From a virus, in the IMG/VR virus record IMGVR_UViG_3300007960_000072, positions 1-36,255 of that record: a DNA stretch of 36,255 nucleotides. One strand, 5' to 3'. Each line of letters begins with the position of its first letter. The first letter of the stretch is position 1. Position numbers and translations under genes: made by a program. Below, one piece after another: positions 1 through 5,494 of this stretch. The notes below the pieces were generated by a model. It had not been told where the DNA came from and made no database searches. It saw only the letters and a program-made list of their open reading frames with translations.

Positions 1-2
1 AT

Positions 3-143
3 AAGATAATGTCACCTTCTGTTATTTGCGTAGGAACAAGTGGTATAAGAGCAGGAAAATCTTACACAATATCAAGAACTTGGGGAAAAGTTACTTGCAA
101 ACACTGTTTAAAGAAAAAACCTACTGACAACAAAGAGGAGTAG
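3..143 (+). CDS. C-terminal part of a gene cut by the window ends
   Basis: This frame is open from base 3 to the TAG at 141-143 and encodes about 46 residues ending in a basic tail. It has a C-x2-C pair (TCKHC) that could bind zinc. An ATG at 9 could start a 44-residue protein, but no ribosome-binding site is visible before it. The frame continues exactly from the ORF that runs off the right end at 35940-36255, because the single leftover base plus bases 1-2 makes a sense codon. I therefore read it as the C-terminus of that roughly 152-residue protein. Function is unknown. Confidence 0.6.
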   Translation, partial: KIMSPSVICVGTSGIRAGKSYTISRTWGKVTCKHCLKKKPTDNKEE

Positions 144-148
144 ATAGT

Positions 149-358
149 ATGAAAAGAGAATTAAGACCTATTGAAGAAGTTGAAAAGAAACTTAAAGAAC
201 TTGAGACTAAATACTATACAATGTATGAATTTTTAAATACTTACTGCTATAAAGGTTCTGACTCAAAACAAAAGATAGAAAAGGAGCTTCACTCTGTTAA
301 TCGTGAGATGGAAGCTTTAAGGTGGGTAATAAAAGATGATCTAAGCCTACCTTTTTAG
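149..358 (+). CDS. Small charged protein, unknown function
   Basis: A 69-residue, highly charged protein with few hydrophobic stretches and a likely helical N-terminal half rich in Glu and Lys (about residues 5-25). It starts five bases after the upstream stop, with GAGGAG (135-140) as the ribosome-binding site. It is the last gene before the structured gap at 359-527, which precedes the replication initiator. I do not recognise a family. Early-region accessory proteins of this size often act on host functions, but nothing in the sequence shows that here. Confidence 0.6.
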   Translation: MKRELRPIEEVEKKLKELETKYYTMYEFLNTYCYKGSDSKQKIEKELHSVNREMEALRWVIKDDLSLPF

Positions 359-409
359 AAAAAACCACTAGACAAGAACCAATAAACTTTCTAACTAGGG
401 TATAACAAA

Positions 410-530
410 GGAACGGCAAACCTTATGAAATTTTACAACATATTACGGGAAGTTACAGAGCGAACATTATCAGAATTGCCGTTCCAAAATGTTCGCTCTT
501 TTCCCGTGAAATTTACAGGAACGGCAAATG
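410..530 (+). promoter_or_regulatory. Structured RNA element 1, candidate translational switch/pseudoknot
   Basis: This fills most of the 169-base gap before the initiator gene. Segment A1 (GGAACGGCAA, 410-419) is repeated as A2 (518-527), directly abutting the ATG at 528 and overlapping its Shine-Dalgarno. Between them lies a two-part hairpin: outer stem ACGGGAA/TTCCCGT (445-451/501-507), internal loop 6/2 bases, inner 11-bp stem 458-468/488-498. The 19-base loop contains TTGCCGTTCC (476-485), the exact complement of A1 and A2. Loop pairing with A2 would hide the start region; pairing with A1 would free it. Element 2 at 5121-5243 has the same plan with different bases. Complementarity is seen directly; the switch role is inferred. 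Confidence 0.65.
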
Positions 531-1079
531 AAAGAAAAGAGAATAAATCTTTTTAATCAAATAAAATCTTTCTATGAGTTAGTATGGCATGGTGATTTTG
601 ACTTTAAGCCTGCTCATATTTCATTGTATATATTTTTATTAAATCAGAACAATAGGACAAACTGGTCAACATGGTTTAAGTTACCACGTGATACTGGTAT
701 GCAAGGCTCCTGCATAGGTTCAAAAAAAACTTACTATAAGTGCCTATCTGATCTTGTGGAGCAAAAATTAATAAAGAAAGAAGATGGAAAAAATGAACAT
801 AAGGCACCAAGAATTTCAATACAACAATTAAAAAGAGGTGATGAAGTGCCTATTCCAGAGTACCACCAAGTGTACCACCTAGAGGGGCAAAAAGGGGACA
901 CAACCTATACCGCTACCTATACCGCTACTGACCCCTCTAGGGGGACACAACCTATACCGCTAGGGGTACGAGATAAAGACTATAAGACTATAGACTTAAA
1001 GACAGAAGACAATAAGAAAGAAATATATCCTAAGATAGAAGATCCAAGTAAGAAAAAACATAACGTATGGTGGGAATAA
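528..1079 (+). CDS. Replication initiator-like winged-helix protein with internal iterons
   Basis: A 183-residue protein. The N-terminal part (about 15-100) has the look of a winged-helix domain typical of phage replisome organizers, with a helix-turn-helix near PRDTGMQGSCIGSKKTYYK and a following LIKKEDG wing. A low-complexity Thr/Pro-rich linker (about 110-150) is encoded by tandem DNA repeats. A charged C-terminal tail ends in NVWWE and may contact the helicase. Placement just before a DnaB-like helicase matches lambda O-type or DnaD-type initiators carrying their own origin. The start is fixed by ACAGGA (516-520) and lies in structured element 1. Family membership is inferred from architecture. 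Confidence 0.6.
   Translation: MKEKRINLFNQIKSFYELVWHGDFDFKPAHISLYIFLLNQNNRTNWSTWFKLPRDTGMQGSCIGSKKTYYKCLSDLVEQKLIKKEDGKNEHKAPRISIQQLKRGDEVPIPEYHQVYHLEGQKGDTTYTATYTATDPSRGTQPIPLGVRDKDYKTIDLKTEDNKKEIYPKIEDPSKKKHNVWWE
861..962 (+). repeat. Iteron cluster inside the initiator gene, candidate replication origin
   Basis: Three perfect copies of CCTATACCGCTA begin at 904, 916 and 951. The first and third belong to a perfect 22-bp direct repeat (894-915 and 941-962) beginning GGGGACACAA. Two copies of TACCACC (861-867, 873-879) lie just upstream. CTAGAGGGG (879-887) and CCCCTCTAG (932-940) form an inverted repeat around the first copies. The block encodes the linker of the initiator, as the lambda origin iterons do within gene O. 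The repeats are seen directly; the origin role is inferred. Confidence 0.6.
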
Positions 1080-1081
1080 TA

Positions 1082-2272
1082 ATGGAATTACCTAATGATT
1101 TACTTTTAGAAAAAAGATTCCTTTGTCTTTGTCAGTCACTTAACAGAATTTCTGTTGATGTTTCACATAGAGATTTCTACAAAACTGAGCATGCGAATAT
1201 TTACAGATCATTTTGCTATGGAGAATTTAGCCCAACAGAATCATCAGCAAAAAGATTCAAATTTTCTCTTGATACATTCATGGATGTTCTTTCTTCTGGT
1301 GAGTTTGCTGTAACTAACTTTCTGCCATTAGTAGCGAAAATGTCTGAAATGGCAGAAAGAAGGTCAAAGATAATTGAAGCGCATCAGATTATTGCAAACA
1401 TGAACAATATGAGCTATGATGTTAAAAGTTGTTTAGTAGAAAAACCAATGCTACCATCTCAGTGTATGAATGAGGTTATTGAAGATTGGTGTAATCAGGA
1501 AAAAATAAATTTTGACAGCTTTTGGGTTATAGGTCAGAAGATAAAAACATTCAATACAGGTCACGTTCTGTTGTTATGTGGAATGTCAGGAACAGGTAAA
1601 ACAAATTTCGCTATTCAGGTATGTGAAGATATTTGCAGAGCAAATAACGAGAAATGGCTTTTCTTATCTCTTGAAATGCAAAAGAAATCAATTTTTGAGC
1701 GCATGATGAAAATAGCATATTATCGAAACAATCCAGAAAGCAGTCATTCAGATTCAAACTGGTTTTTTGAGCAAAACAAAACAAAGAAACAATACTTTCA
1801 AACTTGTATTCAAGACAATATGTATATACTCGATAAAAGCGGATTAGATATAGTTTCAATAGAAACAGTAATAAAGGGACAGGTTGAGAAGGATCGTAGT
1901 GTTAAAACGGTTGTAATAGACTATGCACAGCTTATTTCTCATTCTACTGATGATTATAAGGCTTTATCTCAAATAAGCCGTAAGGTACCTGAAATGGCGA
2001 AAAAATACGATGTCAGAATTATATTGCTATCTCAGCTCACGAAAGATAATTATGATAACACTAGACCTACGCCAAGAGCAATTAAAGGAGCTGGTGGATT
2101 ATTTGACAACTCTGACGAAGTTTGGTGTCTGTACAGAGATAAAGAAAACTCTCCGCACAGGCTTGAGCTGATGCACTGGAAATCAAGGCATAATGGAGCT
2201 GATGGGATTACACCATTAATTATGAACGGACTTTATGTAGACAGCGAGGAAACATATGATAATCAACGGTAA
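1082..2272 (+). CDS. DnaB-like replicative helicase
   Basis: A RecA-fold hexameric helicase of the DnaB family, expected to unwind the phage origin and recruit host polymerase. Walker A is GMSGTGKT (about residues 167-174). The SLEMQKKSIFERMM segment matches the DnaB motif after Walker A, Walker B is VVIDYAQL (Asp about 280), and LLSQLTKDN is the sensor region. At about 396 residues it is shorter than bacterial DnaB, with a brief N-terminal domain. I prefer the ATG at 1082, which has GGTGGGA just upstream, over the in-frame ATG at 1067. The gene follows the initiator directly. It could instead be called a DnaB-type primase-helicase partner; no primase domain is visible. Confidence 0.88.
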   Translation: MELPNDLLLEKRFLCLCQSLNRISVDVSHRDFYKTEHANIYRSFCYGEFSPTESSAKRFKFSLDTFMDVLSSGEFAVTNFLPLVAKMSEMAERRSKIIEAHQIIANMNNMSYDVKSCLVEKPMLPSQCMNEVIEDWCNQEKINFDSFWVIGQKIKTFNTGHVLLLCGMSGTGKTNFAIQVCEDICRANNEKWLFLSLEMQKKSIFERMMKIAYYRNNPESSHSDSNWFFEQNKTKKQYFQTCIQDNMYILDKSGLDIVSIETVIKGQVEKDRSVKTVVIDYAQLISHSTDDYKALSQISRKVPEMAKKYDVRIILLSQLTKDNYDNTRPTPRAIKGAGGLFDNSDEVWCLYRDKENSPHRLELMHWKSRHNGADGITPLIMNGLYVDSEETYDNQR

Positions 2273-2381
2273 AAAAATAAGTAAAGATCAAATAATAGAA
2301 ATAATGTCAAAAATAAACCCAACAGAAGCAGACAGAGCTAGGGAGTTACTAGAGCGGTCTGGACAGTTGAGAAAAATTTAA
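2256..2381 (+). CDS. Small protein overlapping the helicase 3' end
   Basis: A 41-residue basic protein whose ATG lies inside the last 17 bases of the helicase gene. GAGGA (2245-2249) sits at good distance, so translation is probably coupled. The sequence is a plausible helical peptide (KISKDQIIEIMSKINPTEAD followed by ARELLERSGQLRKI). No family is recognised. The strong ribosome-binding site and operon position support it as a real gene despite its length. Confidence 0.55.
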   Translation: MIINGKKISKDQIIEIMSKINPTEADRARELLERSGQLRKI

Positions 2382-2399
2382 ACAAATAAAGGAATAGAT

Positions 2400-2591
2400 A
2401 TGAAAACAGAAGAAATACAAGAATGGTTAGACACTGGAATAGTCACAATAGAAAAACAAGGATATAAACAACTTGTAACAATTGGATTTTTATATGAGCT
2501 GTTTGCTGAGAAAATACAAAAAGAACTTCGCGGAATGAATGGAGAATTTATTTACCGTGTTAAAAAAGATTTAAATGAAGGTAAGATATGA
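2400..2591 (+). CDS. Small hypothetical protein
   Basis: A 63-residue protein with AAAGGA upstream of the ATG. It is predicted to be mostly helical and acidic-to-neutral, with a central hydrophobic patch (TIGFLYELF). It has no cysteines, membrane segment or known motif that I recognise. Its stop overlaps the next start in a four-base window, so it is co-translated with the downstream gene in the early accessory operon. Confidence 0.55.
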   Translation: MKTEEIQEWLDTGIVTIEKQGYKQLVTIGFLYELFAEKIQKELRGMNGEFIYRVKKDLNEGKI

Positions 2592-2779
2592 AAGTAAGAT
2601 TTTATTTAGATAGTGGAGCAAATATTCATTCGTGTAGAGAAGATACATTTGACACTGTTGAGGATTTTGGCCTTCAACAAGGAGAATGGGAGCAAATGAC
2701 AGAAGATGAAAAAATGGAATATGTTGATGATTGGAAGTGTAATTATTTAGATTATGGATTTCAGGAACTTGAAAATTAA
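2588..2779 (+). CDS. Small acidic protein, RFYLDSGANIHS family
   Basis: A 63-residue acidic protein beginning KVRFYLDSGANIHSCRE. That opening resembles small phage proteins of unknown function (a DUF7167-like group) that share the FYLDSGANIHS start; the match is from memory of the motif. The rest is rich in Asp and Glu, with Trp residues near WEQM and DDWK. The start overlaps the previous stop (ATGA). The DUF assignment is tentative and no role is known. Confidence 0.55.
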   Translation: MKVRFYLDSGANIHSCREDTFDTVEDFGLQQGEWEQMTEDEKMEYVDDWKCNYLDYGFQELEN

Positions 2780-2836
2780 CAACAAACAGCAAAAGAGCCA
2801 GATAATAGCTCAGATGCTTAAACAAAAGAGGAATGA

Positions 2837-2989
2837 ATGGAAATATTAATAAATCAACTATCTGAAATGATAGAAGAGACAGTATCAAGCACTAAAGATA
2901 CTGATTTTGAAAGAGGACTTAGGGAAGGCTTGAGAGTATCTGTGCATTTAATTGAACTATATAATAAATTAACAAAGGAAAACAAATGA
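2837..2989 (+). CDS. Small helical protein ending KLTKENK
   Basis: A 50-residue, mostly helical protein. I choose the ATG at 2837, because the ATG at 2833 is in another frame that stops quickly; AAGAGG (2825-2830) is the likely ribosome-binding site. Its last seven residues, KLTKENK, are encoded by a 24-bp sequence that recurs exactly at 3908-3931, at the end of another tiny ORF. In both places that sequence carries the ribosome-binding site and start of the following gene. Function is unknown. Confidence 0.55.
   Translation: MEILINQLSEMIEETVSSTKDTDFERGLREGLRVSVHLIELYNKLTKENK
2966..2989 (+). repeat. 24-bp direct repeat, copy 1 (gene junction)
   Basis: This segment is identical to 3908-3931. 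It contains AACAAAGGAAAACAAATGA: the end of one ORF, a ribosome-binding site and the overlapping start of the next gene. A shorter version (AGGAAAACAAATGA) occurs at the junction near 3404-3417. It could be a recombination-prone linker between small gene cassettes. Confidence 0.8.
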
Positions 2990-3417
2990 TAGAAATAACC
3001 AAAGACCACTGTACAAGAATGCTTGTATGGGATGATAATGAAGATATATCTTTAGAAGCAATGGTTTATGCTAAAGTTGAAGATTCTAATCTTCCATATA
3101 AAGTATTATTTGATGACGGAATTACAGGATCATTCAAACACGCTAAACCACTACCAGAACCAAAGAAAATGTCTGCTCTTGATGTTATGTGGTGGATGAA
3201 TAAGGTTGAGTCTGAAGGTAAATTTATAGTTGTTCAACATTCTCTATCAGTATCAATTGGTGTGTTTTTTACTAACAACTCAATTAACAATAAAATATAT
3301 GATATTGGTGCGTACAAATTCAACGAACTAATCCGCAAAGATGGTAAAACAACTCTACTTTATGACGAATGGAAAGAGTTTAACTTTGAAAATTGTAAGA
3401 TGGAGGAAAACAAATGA
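2986..3417 (+). CDS. Hypothetical protein, 143 residues
   Basis: The ATGA overlap with the upstream gene sets the start. The N-terminal half (about 1-60) looks like a small beta-rich domain, with VFDDGITGSF-like strands (VLFDDGITGSFK). The C-terminal half holds a helical MSALDVMWWMNKVESEGK segment and further strands ending near LLYDEWKEF. There are no membrane segments or metal motifs. I do not recognise the family. It lies in a run of five co-translated accessory genes. Confidence 0.6.
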   Translation: MIEITKDHCTRMLVWDDNEDISLEAMVYAKVEDSNLPYKVLFDDGITGSFKHAKPLPEPKKMSALDVMWWMNKVESEGKFIVVQHSLSVSIGVFFTNNSINNKIYDIGAYKFNELIRKDGKTTLLYDEWKEFNFENCKMEENK

Positions 3418-3839
3418 ACAAAGAAAAAGCTAAACAACAACTAGAAGCCCTCATGGAAGAGGCTAAAAAACTTGAAGCTATAATCAATGCACCTGAAAAG
3501 GCTTTGAGACTTAAGTTTGATGAACTAGAAAACTCACTAGATATAATTTATGGAGAGGACTATATTGGATTTATTAATGACAAAGGGGAATGTAGCATAT
3601 TAAATACGTGTACAACAATAGACACATACAATCAGTGGCGTAAAGACGGGATGCCCGTAGATTCAACTCCTGTTAAGTGGAGGGGGAAGAAGTATGTAAT
3701 TACCAAAAACTACTATTTATACTGCTATAGCATGCTTGCTGGAGATATATACAATTTTGATTCTTGCAAATATGTTTCACATTGCCAAGATGACAACATT
3801 AAACGCTTCGACCATAATTTAAAACCTATAGGGTTCTAA
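3414..3839 (+). CDS. Hypothetical protein with N-terminal coiled coil
   Basis: A 141-residue protein. The first 30 residues form a Lys/Glu/Leu-rich helix likely to be coiled coil (AKQQLEALMEEAKKLEAI). The rest is beta-rich, with YIGFINDKGECSI, a W-R-x-G-K-K-Y strand and several cysteines and tyrosines. The start overlaps the preceding stop, with GGAGGA just upstream. No known family is recognised. The shape resembles small phage proteins with an oligomerising helix plus a compact C-terminal domain, which is only a structural impression. Confidence 0.55.
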   Translation: MNKEKAKQQLEALMEEAKKLEAIINAPEKALRLKFDELENSLDIIYGEDYIGFINDKGECSILNTCTTIDTYNQWRKDGMPVDSTPVKWRGKKYVITKNYYLYCYSMLAGDIYNFDSCKYVSHCQDDNIKRFDHNLKPIGF

Positions 3840-3931
3840 TGATATACGTACTAATACTAATACTGTTCACTCCAAACGAAAAATGGCTCTATTGGGAGCC
3901 TTTGGGCAAATTAACAAAGGAAAACAAATGA
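3839..3931 (+). CDS. Tiny ORF with hydrophobic N-terminus, ending KLTKENK
   Basis: A 30-residue ORF that starts in a TAATG overlap with the previous gene and ends in an ATGA overlap with the next one. The N-terminus (IYVLILILFTP) is hydrophobic but short for a full membrane span. Its last codons repeat those of the 2837-2989 gene exactly. It may be a real membrane peptide or only a coupling ORF that delivers ribosomes to the downstream start. Confidence 0.4.
   Translation: MIYVLILILFTPNEKWLYWEPLGKLTKENK
3908..3931 (+). repeat. 24-bp direct repeat, copy 2 (gene junction)
   Basis: An exact copy of 2966-2989, 942 bp away, again carrying the ribosome-binding site and start codon of the next gene and the same reading frame for KLTKENK. 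Homologous recombination between the copies would delete or duplicate the genes between them. Confidence 0.8.
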
Positions 3932-4113
3932 AACAACCAAACATAATACAATATAATCTTAGGTTTTGGAGCACATCAAGACCACAAGAAGAGCTATGCA
4001 AAAAAGACAAATCAATAGTAATAGGTGGTAAGTTCTGCACAGAGCTATGTAGTAATTTTAGAGGCCATGCGCTCAGAGGCAGTAGTTTGCTTTGTGATTG
4101 GGAGTGTAAATAA
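3928..4113 (+). CDS. Small cysteine-rich protein
   Basis: A 61-residue protein starting at the ATG in the 24-bp repeat, with AAAGGA upstream. A longer in-frame start at 3883 lies inside the upstream ORF and has no ribosome-binding site. Five cysteines are present (ELCKK, KFCTELC, LLCDWEC), enough for a small zinc site, together with a basic central region. Family unknown. It sits between two tiny ORFs and ahead of the methyltransferase. Confidence 0.5.
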   Translation: MKQPNIIQYNLRFWSTSRPQEELCKKDKSIVIGGKFCTELCSNFRGHALRGSSLLCDWECK

Positions 4114-4114
4114 T

Positions 4115-4264
4115 ATGAAAATATATAACATACAATACAGAGAAAACGACAGCCTGTACATTCAGCAGGTGAAAGCAAGTAGCCTTCAAGAGGCAAAGAA
4201 CATTGTGCAGTTCAAAAACTCACTTAGAGCTAATCAAATACTACCAGATGAGGCCATCCTATGA
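4115..4264 (+). CDS. Small hypothetical protein
   Basis: A 49-residue protein starting one base after the upstream stop. It opens with beta-like KIYNIQYRENDSLYIQQVKA, followed by a helix (SSLQEAKNIVQFKNSLR). This pattern is common in small phage proteins with a strand-strand-helix fold, but no family is recognised. The ATG at 4115 is chosen because the longer in-frame extension to 4025 lies entirely within the preceding gene. Confidence 0.45.
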   Translation: MKIYNIQYRENDSLYIQQVKASSLQEAKNIVQFKNSLRANQILPDEAIL

Positions 4265-4404
4265 TTGGATGGTTTAAATATTACATGATAGTACTGGCAA
4301 TATCTTACATGATAATCCTGGCATTATCTTTGATTGCAATAAATAAAATGAAAAAACTGCAAGAGATTAAAATAAAGGTTGAAAAAAAGGATATTAAATT
4401 TTGA
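4261..4404 (+). CDS. Small single-pass membrane protein
   Basis: A 47-residue protein with one clear hydrophobic segment (about 7-27, MIVLAISYMIILALSLIAI) followed by a lysine-rich cytoplasmic-type tail. The start overlaps the previous stop as ATGA and the stop overlaps the next start as TTGA, so it is tightly co-translated. Its tail codons lie in an 18-bp sequence repeated after the methyltransferase gene. Role unknown. Confidence 0.5.
   Translation: MIGWFKYYMIVLAISYMIILALSLIAINKMKKLQEIKIKVEKKDIKF
4369..4386 (+). repeat. 18-bp direct repeat upstream of the methyltransferase
   Basis: AAAATAAAGGTTGAAAAA at 4369-4386 is repeated exactly at 5070-5087. The two copies closely bracket the methyltransferase gene, 701 bp apart. 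It may mark a cassette boundary. Confidence 0.8.
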
Positions 4405-5069
4405 AAGAGTATATAAAAGACAACATGAAATTACAAAACCGTGACTGCATGGAAGGTATGGCTGAGTATCCTGATAACTACTTTGATTTGGCTATTGTTG
4501 ACCCTCCTTATGGGATAGGTGCAGATGAGAGTCAAAATAAACTTGGTGGTAAGAAGGGCTTTACAAACGGGGCTGGAACATATAAGAAATATCACGATAC
4601 CAAATGGGATAAAGAAGTACCCGAAGATAATTATTTTAATGAGATTGTTAGAGTTAGTAAAAACCACATAGTATGGGGTGGTAATTATTTTGCTTTTTTA
4701 GGTTCTAAAGGTGTTATAATTTGGTATAAGGGAAATAGTGGAAATTTTAAGGAGGGAGAACTAGCTAAAACAAGTATAAATACATTCAAAGTATTCCAAT
4801 ATAGTAGAGCTGATGCTTATATAAATGACTGCCAAGATAAAATACACCCAACCCAAAAACCAGTAAAACTATACTCATGGCTATTACAGAACTACAGCTC
4901 ACCTGAACACAAAATACTAGACACTCACCTAGGATCAGCTTCTCACGCTATAGCATGGCACTACTTCCAAAAAGGCGGTGAATTTGTAGGCTTTGAGTTA
5001 GATGAAGAGTATTTTGAAAAGTCAATTAAGCGAATAGAGCAAGAAACAGCACAAATTTCAATGTTTTAG
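4401..5069 (+). CDS. DNA methyltransferase (beta-class, N6-adenine/N4-cytosine type)
   Basis: This transfers a methyl group from S-adenosylmethionine to an amino base in DNA, probably shielding phage DNA from restriction or marking it. DPPYGIG (about residues 34-40) is the catalytic motif IV. The SAM-binding motif comes later (ILDTHLGSASHAIAW, then FVGFELDEEYFEKSIKR), so the order is that of beta-class enzymes. Motif I reads THLGSAS rather than the usual PFxGSGT. The start is taken as TTG in a TTGA overlap with AAAGGA upstream; the ATG at 4425 is an alternative. No endonuclease partner is adjacent. An 18-bp direct repeat flanks the gene. Confidence 0.87.
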   Translation: MKEYIKDNMKLQNRDCMEGMAEYPDNYFDLAIVDPPYGIGADESQNKLGGKKGFTNGAGTYKKYHDTKWDKEVPEDNYFNEIVRVSKNHIVWGGNYFAFLGSKGVIIWYKGNSGNFKEGELAKTSINTFKVFQYSRADAYINDCQDKIHPTQKPVKLYSWLLQNYSSPEHKILDTHLGSASHAIAWHYFQKGGEFVGFELDEEYFEKSIKRIEQETAQISMF

Positions 5070-5087
5070 AAAATAAAGGTTGAAAAA
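5070..5087 (+). repeat. 18-bp direct repeat downstream of the methyltransferase
   Basis: Second exact copy of AAAATAAAGGTTGAAAAA, beginning right at the end of the methyltransferase stop codon. Confidence 0.8.
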
Positions 5088-5108
5088 GATAATAATAATT
5101 GCTAGTAT
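5080..5108 (+). promoter_or_regulatory. Candidate promoter ahead of structured element 2
   Basis: TTGAAA (5080-5085), a 17-base spacer and TAGTAT (5103-5108) fit a moderate sigma-70 promoter. Transcription would begin near 5115, just before segment A1 of the structured element. The match is partial, so this is a suggestion only. Confidence 0.3.
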
Positions 5109-5120
5109 TACTCATGTAGC

Positions 5121-5243
5121 GACTGGACCAAATCTCACTACAAAAATTTTTGCAAGCATATAGAGTAGAAACGCCTTTACACTGATGGTCCAGTCTCCTG
5201 CGTTTCTACTCTTGCTTGCTACTTTACAGGACTGGACCAAATG
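5121..5243 (+). promoter_or_regulatory. Structured RNA element 2, candidate translational switch/pseudoknot
   Basis: This occupies most of the 171-base gap before the lipoprotein-like gene. A1 is GACTGGACCA (5121-5130) and A2 is the same at 5230-5239, ending one base before the ATG at 5241. A two-part hairpin lies between: outer stem GCAAG/CTTGC (5152-5156/5215-5219), internal loop 5/2 bases, inner 13-bp stem 5162-5174/5200-5212. The 25-base loop holds TGGTCCAGTC (5186-5195), the exact complement of A1 and A2. Ten bases separate the outer stem from A2, as in element 1, and both share TTTACAGGA at that place. The plan is the same but all pairing bases differ, which is covariation. Confidence 0.65.
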
Positions 5244-5393
5244 AAACTACCAATACTAAGGACTGCACTACACCTTACATCATGGCTAATAATAGCCTAC
5301 TCAACCTCTGGATGCTCAAGAAATGTAGAGGTCATCATACTACATCACCCTGATTCACTTTCGTATAAACAGGCTTTGGAGGAACTAAAATGA
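5241..5393 (+). CDS. Small lipoprotein-like protein
   Basis: A 50-residue protein with a hydrophobic N-terminal segment (HLTSWLIIAYSTSG) followed by a cysteine at about residue 25, resembling a signal peptidase II lipobox (TSGC), although Thr at -3 is not the usual Leu. If processed, the mature part is only about 26 residues, as in Rz1-type lipopeptides. It lies far from the lysis-like genes, however. Its ATG abuts A2 of structured element 2, so its translation is the obvious target. It ends in an ATGA overlap with the next ORF. Confidence 0.5.
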   Translation: MKLPILRTALHLTSWLIIAYSTSGCSRNVEVIILHHPDSLSYKQALEELK

Positions 5394-5494
5394 GTGATTT
5401 AACTGTAATGATTATTGTTTTGACAGCTATAGCGATATTGTGCCAGATACTGAGTAGTAAACTAGCGAAGAAAATAGATAAGGAAGGTAGATGA
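5390..5494 (+). CDS. Very small membrane protein
   Basis: A 34-residue ORF with one hydrophobic segment (about 4-22, LTVMIIVLTAIAILCQIL) and a lysine-rich tail. It starts in an ATGA overlap with the lipoprotein-like gene, with TTGGAGGAAC upstream, and ends over the start of the Lar-like gene. A lipoprotein plus a tiny membrane protein in tandem could form an envelope pair, but no function can be read from the sequence. Confidence 0.45.
   Translation: MSDLTVMIIVLTAIAILCQILSSKLAKKIDKEGR

Noticed and set aside
425-556. 43-codon ORF through structured element 1, overlapping the initiator start
   Set aside because: Its sequence is dictated by the pairing segments, and its start is far from any good ribosome-binding site. 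I kept it only as a possible leader ORF in the finding.
2571-2888. 105-codon minus-strand ORF across three small early genes
   Set aside because: Leucine/phenylalanine-rich shadow of AT-rich coding DNA. The plus-strand genes have good ribosome-binding sites and overlaps.
3883-3927. Longer N-terminus for the small Cys-rich protein
   Set aside because: It lies inside the upstream tiny ORF and lacks a ribosome-binding site; the ATG at 3928 has one.
5185-5244. 19-codon hydrophobic ORF starting in the loop of element 2
   Set aside because: It starts inside the hairpin loop with no ribosome-binding site. The ATGA overlap with the next gene may be chance.
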